A DNA stretch of 64,000 nucleotides from Candidatus Cloacimonadota bacterium (GTDB taxonomy: Bacteria; Muiribacteriota; UBA6191): positions 53,225 to 117,224 of the forward strand of contig NVVD01000005.1 in assembly GCA_002402105.1 (NCBI GenBank), written 5' to 3'. Of the stretch, positions 22,901 to 29,117 are shown piece by piece. How positions within the stretch are numbered: the stretch's first letter is position 1; every line of letters begins with the position of its first letter. The notes under the pieces are model-generated. The model saw nothing but the letters and a program-made list of their open reading frames with translations, ran no database searches and was not told the origin of the DNA. Both the position numbers and the translations under genes were made by a program.

Positions 22901-23139
22901 TAAATTTCAATCACAATATCTGTTTTTACAGTTTTATTATTGGTAATATCTTCAACCCCACTATTAGCACCATTAGCATTGCCATGATATGGTAAAGCTG
23001 CTACGACCCCATCATTATCAAGTTGTACCTCTGTAATAATAATATCACCATAACGTGCTGAACGACCTAAAGCAGCCGATTGAAGTACTTGAGATATTGT
23101 TAACAACAATATTAAAAACAATATTTTATAATTTTTCAT
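10903..23139 (-). CDS. Giant secreted multi-domain protein (4078 residues) with CFI-box C-terminus
   Basis: This one gene fills 12.2 kb. Residues 1-24 are a signal peptide. Next comes a lamin-tail-like segment (YGDIIITEVQLDNDG, then IVIEIYNKSITDFDMN). About 3000 residues of Ig/cadherin-like beta-sandwich repeats follow, with recurring NEDDAPQTF, DVDG, ITCVNDKPIY and VVEVNDDPVWF-type motifs. Around residues 3537-3775 lie thrombospondin type 3-like calcium repeats (DTDGDGIGDNEDLDDDGDG). The end has a poly-Gly stretch and CFIVTAASGS (about 3978-3992), then a FRDSFLL/YYRYSPP segment and one or two membrane helices with a basic tail: the CFI-box-CTERM arrangement, thought to be a sorting or anchoring signal. 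It is likely displayed on or released from the surface in a calcium-dependent form; ligand and role are unknown. No frameshift is seen. Confidence 0.92.
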   Translation of the reverse strand: MKNYKILFLILLLTISQVLQSAALGRSARYGDIIITEVQLDNDGVVAALPYHGNANGANSGVEDITNNKTVKTDIVIEIYNKSITDFDMNNLSFLYLVEPREAAFPVRDGGGLDLGYDICGLQDNTGNAGVITLLSNLTWPTSLGGNINLTTKTFDGLASSILAASEVVAVYDQAKMAHRTINNSTVDYLQRAGDTYSTLFGEKHSWPVTAAADYGSTDFPVDITHHRLFSGGLDLFFGGTAELAGMAGGVDSTEVNSYFGRAGYPGISSDILVPRLCLGNMWTPEAVYTTPLGGVVTGIGSWNFTIILLDKSNNGILDIFSLARGASAQAHINSDGLVSVGDFNFTELGDVLPVAGTAPYCVGAGVPKRCELENISYIKTLLSPASSRSSYVLTSIPTIGTVDDVTPPDPIDNGTGDFLSSTNLELQIIRPPIVGNTLEPGFDGKIGDPDSIFSIKFQATHNGGGTIASVKAKIVTTGASPSLFPTSTFINLVFNGGTNKFEGQFSPLTVRPGLVDSQEYQIRVFATDNLGVTDNEFVGGSVAFTAVRSAPIINVFQATFISPLKIGDIIPISVDVADEGTAVLKHIKISLVSTIDGSFVPVQESFILPTFNDTPYKDKPPLLKPKYLHNFTVPSSVKTDGTTYHFQLDIADGFYTSDARQRVTAVFSTPFFSVETAPLLDVSLIGGHPVNLVVDTSTTIDIRNAIRYNGTLGDTTIDIVLASKDTNISACTVTPVEGASQLTITAGSVAGTGNCTFTLTTDDSKVGKGTITVNILPSADTFLNSFRIAPSLTPSVTPTGFTSKSKASWSDILEFETNLSDIDGVKSVQMNFVLTESGFLSGGIPVPPGTVIYSVYLYDDFTDRRQPPNLPAGGTIPFGTSVLGGDNFYSYDTNLLDGSATAVFETRGQSFVGPSNGTMDRFPASTIGERQLISYEADLSNSGDGLWHISIAPIKFQFPTHYQIDLVVEDNNLIVTNLTDVGGISVFTGPGYEVLTALNNTAFLGTESATAQNKVINLSSFECTAPEGVAGRKCGGALTNQEHTDLTWTVVSFDTSFYSNVVITDPVQDQITYSILPHACADSGSGFVNLAVSDGVVNTTTSEYSLPITCVNDKPIYSSNYATLGPRPILSVAEESSPATLSIASFANEIIVGMGEDAQNALVWTVQTGSGNHPNLTAFSVSGNNLLVTPVANFSHPFGQSDTIVLCVEDSSGLVPDNGDVAKNGGVGTCISVPIAVVASDDNPVISINGTVSAPPIVNVSMNEDDAPQTFTIGYFDVDGPFPTNPWVIDAGQDLSAPAVGTSPILTIELSAGAMVGTSGQLWNMKVTLKPDHYGHYLYKFSVDNGGALSSTQNVEFNITQKNDAPFFSNNLCLGTLMTLDSTDSVASGGVATKTSILGSPIAWNDVDLSIHPSQNENLRIFLKSVDYEGVNFSIAQSQKVTVSGVEVLSNFLTQGTEFAIPATSPLFKVRMINNSTGEIEISAVDKAAVENATLHFIIRDRDNTGPDVLESVEDSTCIIKVRDNGTPNIGATPSQIAAAIGPITEDSTVFIDLGIFEVNNYNFFGGPLDSDLTWSVKVTAGSSMFDNNVDYPDFKEYLLEQNLVSKVNCLTNLSGVNRTGSAACNPQAIIGQTIDISSANSANDTLFIHPAPDMHGDFTLELILDNKSCTGQIACTITTSVNLTILPVVDPPEITIRKAGDPKLNDTAYIIQLPDTGSVLKIDTTTWENYSRDFIKPVTGNPVTQFWNDNPLLQSKNSSIYHLGHASCNTYFEDYLNNDNLCIFADGNASATGGSSSIDMVLHNGPTEVTRTITIDVGRVNHPPQIILLEDGIVVQEDIVLTKDLTNHGDDREEELAGNEAQMNWFFGSFMPIPSERTFPLNELSSKVGNTSVVTQTPLFSSLTIDQNTNILSMSPIENLTGIERLVFVLCDLDSGLVGEKLCITTDIGLEISPIDDTPILSDIVTQSTFQTLFETNEGLCMSVDLSTIVSDIENDAMQYSLISTSIIDFNLSIFNSPIITIENNFLNMRPFGYDQSCSPVSNLTKSARAFGIISFVVKISEQIDNSKSVSFFHRVTWLDLAKAPEICPIGQSPLNTLCNFGGDFSSGNSSYVVITAQEDQALVTWSLEMHETEGPDWIFQDEDWLYGETINDYSWAFLSVTNQRVLTYETSVYKLEIITGALNIEDYIRFSVKSNMYTTTATQTTPTTDVKLEVLDSQGLKSVHLLKVQVVEVNDDPVWFGTTLDHIKPTEEDLFGPIDLNSLANDQFDPSPQLTFRMVGINQTGLSNPCNQTGTTNSDLGIFPVYTKFTATIDPSGNFDFVGKLNQNHFEQNHSVPTFDIVTFEVSDVSGGCIFKEIKVELQELDDTPVIVKPNPSLAHAYVLSEGGSAITTEIDANDAIDFNMDWDSTRHSPGALDGYLTFTVNRLDGPTASSNYLVNPDHNTNPKNLVISLKNPDIYSPTVENWELILNQSSSSRYSFGRAISGVTTKISFLISMTEVNDSPILNIVGNSLCIPGATTGQTACTISSFEDTPMSATLMSSLGYVVSDEESGIGASLINHVFSFSKTSVVTQITKVASSAINNNQTIFYLLNHDSVNLNAQLKVDLVAPCVDTQFCDNHGAFAQDIYVLEVISGVVQSFAQETSSRFTYIMQSVNDSPYFTNTSEFPSIIKQSDGVSNQQHPAIDISSWKVDVDANSSDVCFSLPLLSTSKFTASLESNNIECFNGVCIAPCLNEKLIIRPNLGSLGQATLELRLDDGQAGQASHLFNFQIVDTKPKFIIGGLSENKLTFTSDTAISLALTSIIIDDDILNALLVANADDFYVSPPTSGAFWIEYPDNEVDNLVAFSISNLLKTLIVTPKYDNFTNGFKDGQQRIRILYKDKRVIDPVTSVSVQNLTSSMFTVNVKHGFIEWAKFDDTNGDGAKGAGDRVLIKFSDTSGGVRGLTTSTQIPTIISPIDKNNINKLVQAKLSISNVSFAFGNPVVDISYFDSNFVSIKDPLINPFTYLQITYGLGVKNFDKVLIPNNIVPSSKTLPVYFNSLSQKALISETVAYVNADTIAPRMVFAYLIDMQGDNLTQFGQDDQIQVHFSEFIRLPVGEFTVNNLFSFENVNIGSNSTFEIVENRILITLGVGANINTNGTLDSELPRIIANQERILDKSSVTPLQLSTFGVRQLLLRDDKIGPSIIEVRYNSSTSNSDYTVGDQLYIKFSEQIDTSKFIISGNIDNMFILPTPVNLQTPISFGVALLEWRENNTLLIVTFGAASNLPTQGQLAGLNLKASSLVLDKKGNAAGVGDIIPSLGVPFPTSDTISPDVKFTFEKNGLILDSEGLNHIGKGSLLIKAKFDLQQQTAQPVIQISGAGAQLVTAMMSGVGLDFSYIHPIQVDNGIDLRDSLRTVSIIVGEQDPHGNNVVVSGLHSFITDTVDPEITLAQVGTVQIINGITKQVVEADTVTIQASSNEKLVVAQVLPIFPTNLGIVTTMSQDQFDFQITLSKLSPGDNSFTVKAIDPARNQVEIRGEIYRVGGDTTGGGTPINAQDLDNDGVINHEDAFPTNGLEQYDTDGDGIGDNEDLDDDGDGIEDALDKITLINGEVVDLSKDSDNDGIPNIFDIDMDGDGILNTQELSFIDVYHIVGGVLDTDNDGIPNYTDPDDDNDGLTDLQELSLVPRSKTWEKDSDGDGDLDGVESTIGTRYYAPNTQNYNTWVDAFDFDNDGIINLFDKFPFDSDNDGQTNDIDNDSDGDGIPNNVDSFPNDQDNDGIEDKDDEDKDNNLIPDQLESVVTVTRNDCDLINPASAKSCIAIPKIGGKIAFRVPETGLAQDVTYDMSGLSDEYDGLKNIILAQDQDIIDIVPIIEIRLDQDMTVDTSKYEILGKVLHINGKIRPNSEVRFPFALPSFLIHDNTLKSSDLVLEFYDENQKKWIQDGTSYQISGGVLYANIKHFSSWRVLRDISNIFQNTGGSFASIDGGGGGGGGCFIVTAASGSIDSNSVQFFSYFRDSFLLKFDLGKKLMSLYYRYSPPIAKSISGSNFMKFVVNIILIPIAIFALLLMFWPLTLLLMGLILGYKKQNKRI

Positions 23140-23335
23140 AGATAATCTTTCAAAATTTATAGCAAAAAGCTCTTACTAAATGACAATCCATTTTAATTAT
23201 AATTTAGTAAAAGGTCTTTATTTATTTTGCGTTCTAAAAGTTTTTAGTAAGCATTCACTATAAATAGTTATTTTATTAATCTAATTTTAAGGGTTTACAT
23301 ACAATTTGCAAGATATTTACAAATACAATTTTCTT

Positions 23336-23938
23336 TTATTCAACAGATAGTTTCATTTTTTGTAGAGTTTTCTCTACCTTTTTAAATAAGTCATTCAAAC
23401 TGGAGTTATTTTCAATAAAGTAATCTGCTTTTTCTAACTTTTTAAATTGAGGCATTTGATAAGAAATAACCTGCTTAGCTTCTTCTTCTGTTTTATTATC
23501 TCTAAGTTTAATACGCTCTAATTGAGTTTTTTCATCACAGGTGATGAGTAAAGTTTGATCTAAACTTTTTTGCCATGAGTTTTCAAAAAGTAACGGGATA
23601 GAAAAAATACAAATATATTTTTTTTGACGACAAGCAGAAATTTCTTTTAATAAAAACTTTGTTACTTCTGGGTGGACTAGATCAACTAAAATTTTTAATT
23701 TATCAGAGTCTTTAAAAACAATTTGCCCTAAAAGTTTTCTATCAATAGTATTTTTACAAACAACTCTTGAACCAAAATTAAGGCCAATGCTTTCTATTAA
23801 ACTTTTATTTGTTTGATATAAGTGATGTACAGTTTTATCAACATCAATCACCTTAAAATATTTACTCAAATATTTTTCAACTGCTGATTTGCCTGTACAA
23901 ATACCTCCCGTTAAACCAATTGCAAAATTAGTCTTCAT
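23336..23938 (-). CDS. coaE: Dephospho-CoA kinase
   Basis: CoaE performs the last step of coenzyme A synthesis, phosphorylating the ribose 3'-hydroxyl of dephospho-CoA with ATP. The P-loop is GLTGGICTGKS near the N-terminus, followed by VIDVDKTVHHLY with the conserved aspartates, then VDLVHPEV and the lid-type segment LERIKLRDNKTEEEAKQVI. The length (about 200 residues) is normal. A GTG at 23959 is also in frame, but the ATG at 23938 gives the standard CoaE N-terminus and overlaps the upstream HAMP gene by 11 bases, so I prefer it. The last Gly of the usual GGxGSGKS loop is replaced by Thr (GICTGKS), a common tolerated change. Confidence 0.93.
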   Translation of the reverse strand: MKTNFAIGLTGGICTGKSAVEKYLSKYFKVIDVDKTVHHLYQTNKSLIESIGLNFGSRVVCKNTIDRKLLGQIVFKDSDKLKILVDLVHPEVTKFLLKEISACRQKKYICIFSIPLLFENSWQKSLDQTLLITCDEKTQLERIKLRDNKTEEEAKQVISYQMPQFKKLEKADYFIENNSSLNDLFKKVEKTLQKMKLSVE

Positions 23939-24563
23939 TGCTTGGGATTTCTTCAACACCTTCTAATTCAACCGTATCAACTTCATCTCTACTTAATTGA
24001 TAACCAGTAAAGATTTCTTCTAGCTCTAAAATTTTAGATAATAAAATTTCTTGTTTTGCTTTTAAATCACTAAAATCACCTTCTGATTGCTCTTTTAACT
24101 CAGCCGTTATGATTCTTGATTGTTTAATTACATTTCTAAATTGATCTACTAATATATTGATAGAGTCAGCAACATTATGTAAAGCATCGCCTGTTCGTAG
24201 CTTTATATCAAAAGATAGATTACCCTCTGAAATCTCTTTTAAACACTTTTCTAACTTATAAGAGGGCCCCGCAAATTGATGGGAGTAAAAAATACCAATA
24301 ATACAAATTATTAAAAAGCAAACTACCCCAAGAAGAATGATTCGCCAACCAACGATACTAAAAACTGTTACCAAAAAGGAGTTCATGTCTCGTAACTCAA
24401 CTATAGTAGCTGTATTTTTTACAACATAATCTCCAATAATATACAAATTAAAAAAAGTAATCGTTGCAACCAATAATACAATCATCATTAAAACAAAAGT
24501 AAATTTTATTTGTAAACCAGCTTGAATGAAATAATTAGAACGAGTTGGTCTTGCATTTGACAT
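23928..24563 (-). CDS. Membrane HAMP-domain protein (first of two paralogues)
   Basis: The 211-residue protein has two membrane helices (about residues 18-45 and 72-95) bracketing a short periplasmic loop, then a HAMP domain with HQFAGPSYKLEKCLKEISEG and LRTGDALHNVADSINILVDQ. A short helical tail follows; there is no kinase, cyclase or methyl-accepting signalling domain. It closely resembles the HAMP protein at 35302, including the H-x-(I/F)AGP-x-Y(R/K)(I/L)E motif. AAAGGAG lies about nine bases before the ATG. It is divergent from the secretin gene at 24849, so a link to the pilus/secretion machine is plausible. It may transmit a membrane signal to a separate partner. Confidence 0.75.
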   Translation of the reverse strand: MSNARPTRSNYFIQAGLQIKFTFVLMMIVLLVATITFFNLYIIGDYVVKNTATIVELRDMNSFLVTVFSIVGWRIILLGVVCFLIICIIGIFYSHQFAGPSYKLEKCLKEISEGNLSFDIKLRTGDALHNVADSINILVDQFRNVIKQSRIITAELKEQSEGDFSDLKAKQEILLSKILELEEIFTGYQLSRDEVDTVELEGVEEIPSNED

Positions 24564-24848
24564 ATATGATGCTCCTTTAAAGCTTATATTTAATATTTTT
24601 GAAGTTTATTTACTTTCGTAATTAACATATTAAAGAATTAACAATTTTATACTAAATAAGCAATAAATTCAAACACAAGAGTTTATTCATTTTATCTTAG
24701 ACAAAAATTAATAAATGATACCTTTTTTGTATATAAACTCATTAAGCAATACACTTAAGTGCCGATGTTTATAAGAAGTGAGAGACTGCCTTTTGCCAAA
24801 AAACCAAACAATTGTTATTGAGTTTAATAGTTTACCAATGGTGCTACA
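24564..24848. other. Divergent promoter region of HAMP and secretin genes
   Basis: This is 285 AT-rich bases between genes on opposite strands. I see no unambiguous -35/-10 pair, no RNA gene and no reading frame of note. A weak GGTG lies six bases before the secretin ATG at 24849. Confidence 0.4.
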
Positions 24849-26528
24849 ATGAAAAAAAAAATATACCTTTTATTAATGATAGTGATGCTTTCACCTCTTT
24901 TTTCAGAAAATGAAAACTCAGAAGAGTCTATCTCAACAATTGATGATGTAACTACAGAGCTCATAGATTTAGATCAAAAAGGTATAGTTTCAATCTATCT
25001 GCAAGATGCACCCGTAACAACAATTATGAAAGGTATCTCTCAATTAGGTAATTATGATTTTGTAGCTAAGGGTAAAATTGAAAAAACAGTAAACCTTACT
25101 CTAAAAGGACGCTCAATTAGAGAAGCCTTAGATATTATTTCTGATTCTACAGAAACTGAATACCGTGTAGATGGTTCAATTATTACTGTTTTTGGAGATG
25201 GTATTAACTCATCTTACACTAAAACCTATAATGTTTTAAAGGGTAATGCCCTAACAATCGGAAATGTTTTAGAACAGCTCATCGGAGCAAGTTTAACAAC
25301 TCAAACAGCTAGTGGGGCTAGAAGTGAAGAATCTAAAGCTGCTGCTGCAAGCTCTGATGGTAAACCTGTAGCCCGAATCGTAGCCGATCGATTAAATAGT
25401 CAAATTATTATTACTGCTTTACCTTCTCAACATCGACAAGTTGACAAAGTATGGCCTAAAATTGATGTAGGAATAAAAGTTAGACGTTATTCAACCAAGA
25501 TGTTTGAACTTAAGTTCATTTCTCCTGGAGTATTTGTTGGAAGTATAAAGTTTTTGATTCCAGGAATTGAAGATAGCCAAATATTTCAATTATCTCCAAA
25601 AGGAGCCACTACATCTTTGAGCTCTTCACAAAAAAGAATCATTATTCAAGAAACCAAAGAAAACTTAGAACAAATCTCTACTCTTCTACAATCTATTGAT
25701 GTCCCACCAAGACAGGTTGTAATTGATGTTAAAATGGTTGAGTTTTCTTTAACTGGTGGCCAAAAATTTGGAGTAGACTGGAAAAGTATTTTTACAAATG
25801 CAGGGAGTGCTCTACCAGTTGGAGAGTTCTTTTCCCCTTTAGCAAGCTCTGGTGCTGGTAGGGCTAAATTTGGTTCATTAGGTCCAGATCACTTACAAGT
25901 TGTACTCGATTTTATTACAACTAGCTCTAATGCTAAAGTTTTATCCAATCCACAGGTCACAGCGTTAGATGGTACGCAAGCAAAAATTACAGTTGCTGAT
26001 AAAATACCTTACAGAACAGCTACTATTTCAAATGGAGTCATTGCCCAAACTGTTGAATTTAAAGATGCTGGAATTTCTTTATCCGTAATACCAATCATTT
26101 TTAAAAATGAATTTGTTAACTTAACTATTACACCAGCTGTTACTTCTCAAATTGGAGATTTTGATGGTGTCCCTATTATTTCAACTAAAGATTTATCAAC
26201 CACTTTAAATGTTAGAAACAATCATACAGTTATTATGGGTGGACTTATTTCTCATGAAAAATCACATGAAATTAAAGCCATACCTTTTCTTGGAAGGCTT
26301 CCAGGAATAGGAAAACTATTTCAATCTAATTCTAATACAACTAAATCAAAAGAGCTAATTTTTTTAATAACACCTAGAATTTATAGCGAATTTTCATCTC
26401 ATCCACATAATAAAATGAGATATAAATTTAAAGATGATGAAACTGTAAAACCAAGTGGATATACTTTTGTAGATGAAAAAACTCAAAAAAATGAACTATT
26501 AGAATTTAAAAGACGGAGCAAATTATGA
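24849..26528 (+). CDS. Secretin (GspD/PilQ family outer-membrane channel)
   Basis: This 559-residue protein forms the outer-membrane ring through which type II secretion substrates or type IV pili pass. It has a signal peptide (MKKKIYLLLMIVMLSPLFS), an N0 domain (IVSIYLQDAPVTTIMKGIS), N1/NHN-type modules (KTYNVLKGNALTIGNVLEQL) and the C-terminal secretin domain from about residue 290 (VPPRQVVIDVKMVEF, VLSNPQVTALDG, VGVxW-like FGVDWKSIF, TVIMGGLIS, IPFLGRLPGIGKLF, ELIFLITPRI). It is shorter than typical GspD (about 650 residues), with fewer N-domains. The next gene, a lipoprotein, overlaps it by four bases (ATGA), consistent with a pilotin or accessory partner. GspD and PilQ cannot be separated on sequence alone. 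Confidence 0.93.
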   Translation: MKKKIYLLLMIVMLSPLFSENENSEESISTIDDVTTELIDLDQKGIVSIYLQDAPVTTIMKGISQLGNYDFVAKGKIEKTVNLTLKGRSIREALDIISDSTETEYRVDGSIITVFGDGINSSYTKTYNVLKGNALTIGNVLEQLIGASLTTQTASGARSEESKAAAASSDGKPVARIVADRLNSQIIITALPSQHRQVDKVWPKIDVGIKVRRYSTKMFELKFISPGVFVGSIKFLIPGIEDSQIFQLSPKGATTSLSSSQKRIIIQETKENLEQISTLLQSIDVPPRQVVIDVKMVEFSLTGGQKFGVDWKSIFTNAGSALPVGEFFSPLASSGAGRAKFGSLGPDHLQVVLDFITTSSNAKVLSNPQVTALDGTQAKITVADKIPYRTATISNGVIAQTVEFKDAGISLSVIPIIFKNEFVNLTITPAVTSQIGDFDGVPIISTKDLSTTLNVRNNHTVIMGGLISHEKSHEIKAIPFLGRLPGIGKLFQSNSNTTKSKELIFLITPRIYSEFSSHPHNKMRYKFKDDETVKPSGYTFVDEKTQKNELLEFKRRSKL

Positions 26529-27262
26529 AATTAAAAGTTAAATTTAGCTTTTTAATCAGCCTTATTTTATTTTTAGGATTAAATGGCTGTGTTAGTTCAC
26601 CCTTTAAACCACAATCAGATATTCAAGTAAATAGCATTAGATCTTGGGCAGGCAGTGATGAAATCTCCCCTGATAAAGCTGGACTTTCTAGTAACAATCC
26701 TTACCATGAAGCAAATATAGAGTTTTCATTGAATAATGGAGTAGGTGTCACTATTACAGATATTTCTATTACTTACTCTCCCACAGAAGGAGATAGTATT
26801 GTTTTTGTAAATGGAGATGGTATTTTACAAACAGGAATACCAAAACAAACATTGAAAATGACTCGTCACTTTGATGCTGCTATCCCATTCACTGAACTCG
26901 GACAATCACAGGTTACAATTTTACAAGCAGGCACAAACCTTGGGGTTGGTGAACCAAGAATTTGTTGCATTAATATTAATTTAGTTTCTCCAAAGGCTGC
27001 AAAAGCCCTATCTATTGATGGAGACTTTCAAACACTACCAAATTTAGGTACTAATATTATTGCTACAGTAGATATTGCTGGTATTGATGATAATGATAAC
27101 CCATTTGCAAAAACGGCTTCTATTGTCATCTCCCCTGATGCCAACTTTACCCAAGTTCAACTTGAAAACGAAGCATGTAAAACATGTACAATCGGTACAA
27201 GTACTACTTTTACTGACCCTACTGCAGGAGCTGGAGCAACACCCCCAACATCAAGCTCATAA
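26525..27262 (+). CDS. Lipoprotein coupled to the secretin
   Basis: The 245-residue product has a lipoprotein signal with lipobox LNGC (Cys22) after a hydrophobic stretch. The mature part looks like one or two Ig/beta-sandwich domains (IEFSLNNGVGVTITDISITY; SIVISPDANFTQVQLENE) and ends in a Pro/Thr/Ser tail. Two cysteine clusters (RICCININ and EACKTCTIG) may form disulphides in the periplasm. Its ATG overlaps the secretin stop (ATGA), so the two are made together, suggesting a role in secretin assembly or as a machine component. No PilP or GspS motif is recognisable. A terminator at 27287 follows. Confidence 0.75.
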   Translation: MKLKVKFSFLISLILFLGLNGCVSSPFKPQSDIQVNSIRSWAGSDEISPDKAGLSSNNPYHEANIEFSLNNGVGVTITDISITYSPTEGDSIVFVNGDGILQTGIPKQTLKMTRHFDAAIPFTELGQSQVTILQAGTNLGVGEPRICCININLVSPKAAKALSIDGDFQTLPNLGTNIIATVDIAGIDDNDNPFAKTASIVISPDANFTQVQLENEACKTCTIGTSTTFTDPTAGAGATPPTSSS

Positions 27263-27286
27263 TTATATTACATTTAAATTATTTAT

Positions 27287-27320
27287 ACTTGAGGGCTTTA
27301 ACTAACCTCAAGTCTTTTTT
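27287..27320 (+). terminator. Rho-independent terminator after the secretin operon
   Basis: ACTTGAGG and CCTCAAGT pair around an 11-base loop, followed by C and six T. It separates the secretin-lipoprotein pair from the pilB promoter just downstream. Confidence 0.88.
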
Positions 27321-27333
27321 CATCTTAGCTTTA

Positions 27334-27362
27334 TTGGAATCTCAAGCTTAGTAAGATATAAT
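27334..27362 (+). promoter_or_regulatory. Sigma-70-type promoter for the pilB operon
   Basis: TTGGAA (27334-27339) and TATAAT (27357-27362) are spaced by 17 bases, about 44 bases before the pilB ATG at 27406, which also has AAAGGA eight bases upstream. The -10 is perfect and the -35 matches at four of six. Confidence 0.65.
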
Positions 27363-27405
27363 ATATTAAAATATTAAATTTGTATCTACCCAAAGGATAT
27401 ACTAA

Positions 27406-29109
27406 ATGGAAGATCAAGGCGATCACAAACTATTAGGAGAAATCTTAATTTCAAAAGGCCTAATCACTGAGCAACATCTCGATGAAGCCCTCGATTTACA
27501 ACAAGAAAGTATGCTCCGAATTGGAGAGCAACTTATCAAGATGGATGCTGTAGATGAACGTGATATTACCTTAGCTCTATCTGAACAATTAAACATAGCT
27601 ATTTTCAAAATCGAGGATGTTGAAGAGTTCCCCCTAGAAATTGTCGAAACCTTAGGCTACTCTTATATCGAAGAAAATAAAATAATCCCTGTTTTATATG
27701 ACTCTGAAGAAAATATTTTAACTATCGTACACCACGATCCATTAAACATTTTTATCATCGACGATTTAGAACACCGAACAGGTTACAAGATTAAATTTTT
27801 TATCGACACTGAAAGCAATATTAATCGTGCCTTAAAAACTCTATCTTCACTTGATACATCAGCCATGGACTCAGTAGTATCTGGTATGTCTGAACTCGAA
27901 ATAACAGAAAGAGGAGATGATAGTGGGATTGATTTAAATGCCGTTGAAGGCCCTATTGTTACTCTAGTAAACCAAATTATATCAACTGGAGTTAAAGAGG
28001 GTGCATCTGATATTCATGTGGAGCCTTCCAAAAAAAAGCTACGTGTCAGGTACCGTAAAAGTGGGGTTTTATGTCAACCACTACAAATCCAAGAAATTAT
28101 TCATAAGTTTCAACCCGAATTGATTTCAAGATTAAAACTAATGGCTAACATGGATATTTCAGAAAAAAGACTTCCACAAGATGGTCGTATCAAGGTTTTT
28201 TTATCTAAAACAAAAAGTCTTGATCTTCGTGTAAATAGCCTTCCAACACAAGGTGGAGAAAAAATCTGTATGAGAATCTTAGACTCATCAGGACTATCTC
28301 TTGGACTAGAGCAAATCGGATTTTCAAAACATACACTAGATATTTTTAAGCGTAATTGTACTAAACCAAATGGGGCCATTTTAATGACTGGCCCTACAGG
28401 GTCTGGTAAAACAACAACTCTATATTCAGCACTTCATTTTATTAGTACACCCGAGCTTAACATTTGTACGGTTGAAGACCCTGTTGAATATACCATCCCT
28501 CAATACAACCAAACTCAAATTAGACATAATATTGGTTTAACTTTTGGTTCTGCCCTTAGAGCACTTTTAAGACAAGATCCAGATATTATCTTACTCGGAG
28601 AAATGAGAGATCAAGAAACAGCCATGATTGGAATTGAAGCTGCTATGACAGGTCACTTAGTTTTCTCAACACTTCACACAAACAGTGCTGCTGGTGCTGT
28701 TGGTCGTTTAGTTGAAATGGGAGTCCCTGGTTATTTAGTGGCATCTACTGTTTTATGTATTGTAGCCCAAAGGCTTGCAAGGGGTATGTGCCCTGTTTGT
28801 CGTAAAAAAGTTCCACTATTTCCCGAAGCAACAGCTTTTGCCAAAAAAGTAAAAGCTAATGTTAAATATATCTACGCAGCTGTTGGGTGTAACAAATGTG
28901 GCGGTACTGGATACAAAGGCAGAACAGGTATTCATGAAAGTCTTGAAAATAGTGCAGTACTTAGACAAGCTATTGCTGATGGTTTAGACGAACACGCCAT
29001 GGAGCACGAATGTGCAAAAATTGGTTTTTTAAATTTAAGAGCCGATGGATTAATTAAAATTTTACAAGGTAAAATTGACGAAAAAGAACTTAACAGAACC
29101 ACAAGATAG
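27406..29109 (+). CDS. pilB: PilB/GspE-type assembly ATPase
   Basis: The hexameric motor ATPase that powers pilus or pseudopilus extension from the cytoplasmic face. The N-terminal 150 residues are a GspE/MshEN-type domain (LLGEILISKGLITEQHLDEA, IPVLYDSEENILTIVHHDP). The ATPase core carries the Walker A GPTGSGKTTT at about 329-338, Asp box CTVEDPVEY, Walker B DPDIILLGEMRD and His box STLHTNSA. A zinc tetracysteine follows (CPVC about 462-465 and CNKC about 495-498), typical of PilB/GspE. Length 567 is normal. The PilC gene begins eight bases downstream after AGGAG. The name pilB is by family; GspE is equally possible. Confidence 0.95.
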   Translation: MEDQGDHKLLGEILISKGLITEQHLDEALDLQQESMLRIGEQLIKMDAVDERDITLALSEQLNIAIFKIEDVEEFPLEIVETLGYSYIEENKIIPVLYDSEENILTIVHHDPLNIFIIDDLEHRTGYKIKFFIDTESNINRALKTLSSLDTSAMDSVVSGMSELEITERGDDSGIDLNAVEGPIVTLVNQIISTGVKEGASDIHVEPSKKKLRVRYRKSGVLCQPLQIQEIIHKFQPELISRLKLMANMDISEKRLPQDGRIKVFLSKTKSLDLRVNSLPTQGGEKICMRILDSSGLSLGLEQIGFSKHTLDIFKRNCTKPNGAILMTGPTGSGKTTTLYSALHFISTPELNICTVEDPVEYTIPQYNQTQIRHNIGLTFGSALRALLRQDPDIILLGEMRDQETAMIGIEAAMTGHLVFSTLHTNSAAGAVGRLVEMGVPGYLVASTVLCIVAQRLARGMCPVCRKKVPLFPEATAFAKKVKANVKYIYAAVGCNKCGGTGYKGRTGIHESLENSAVLRQAIADGLDEHAMEHECAKIGFLNLRADGLIKILQGKIDEKELNRTTR

Positions 29110-29117
29110 GAGATTAT

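Noticed and set aside
24564-24848. Riboswitch or small RNA in the spacer before the secretin
   Set aside because: No conserved stems, G-rich core or terminator-like structure is apparent in the 285 bases.
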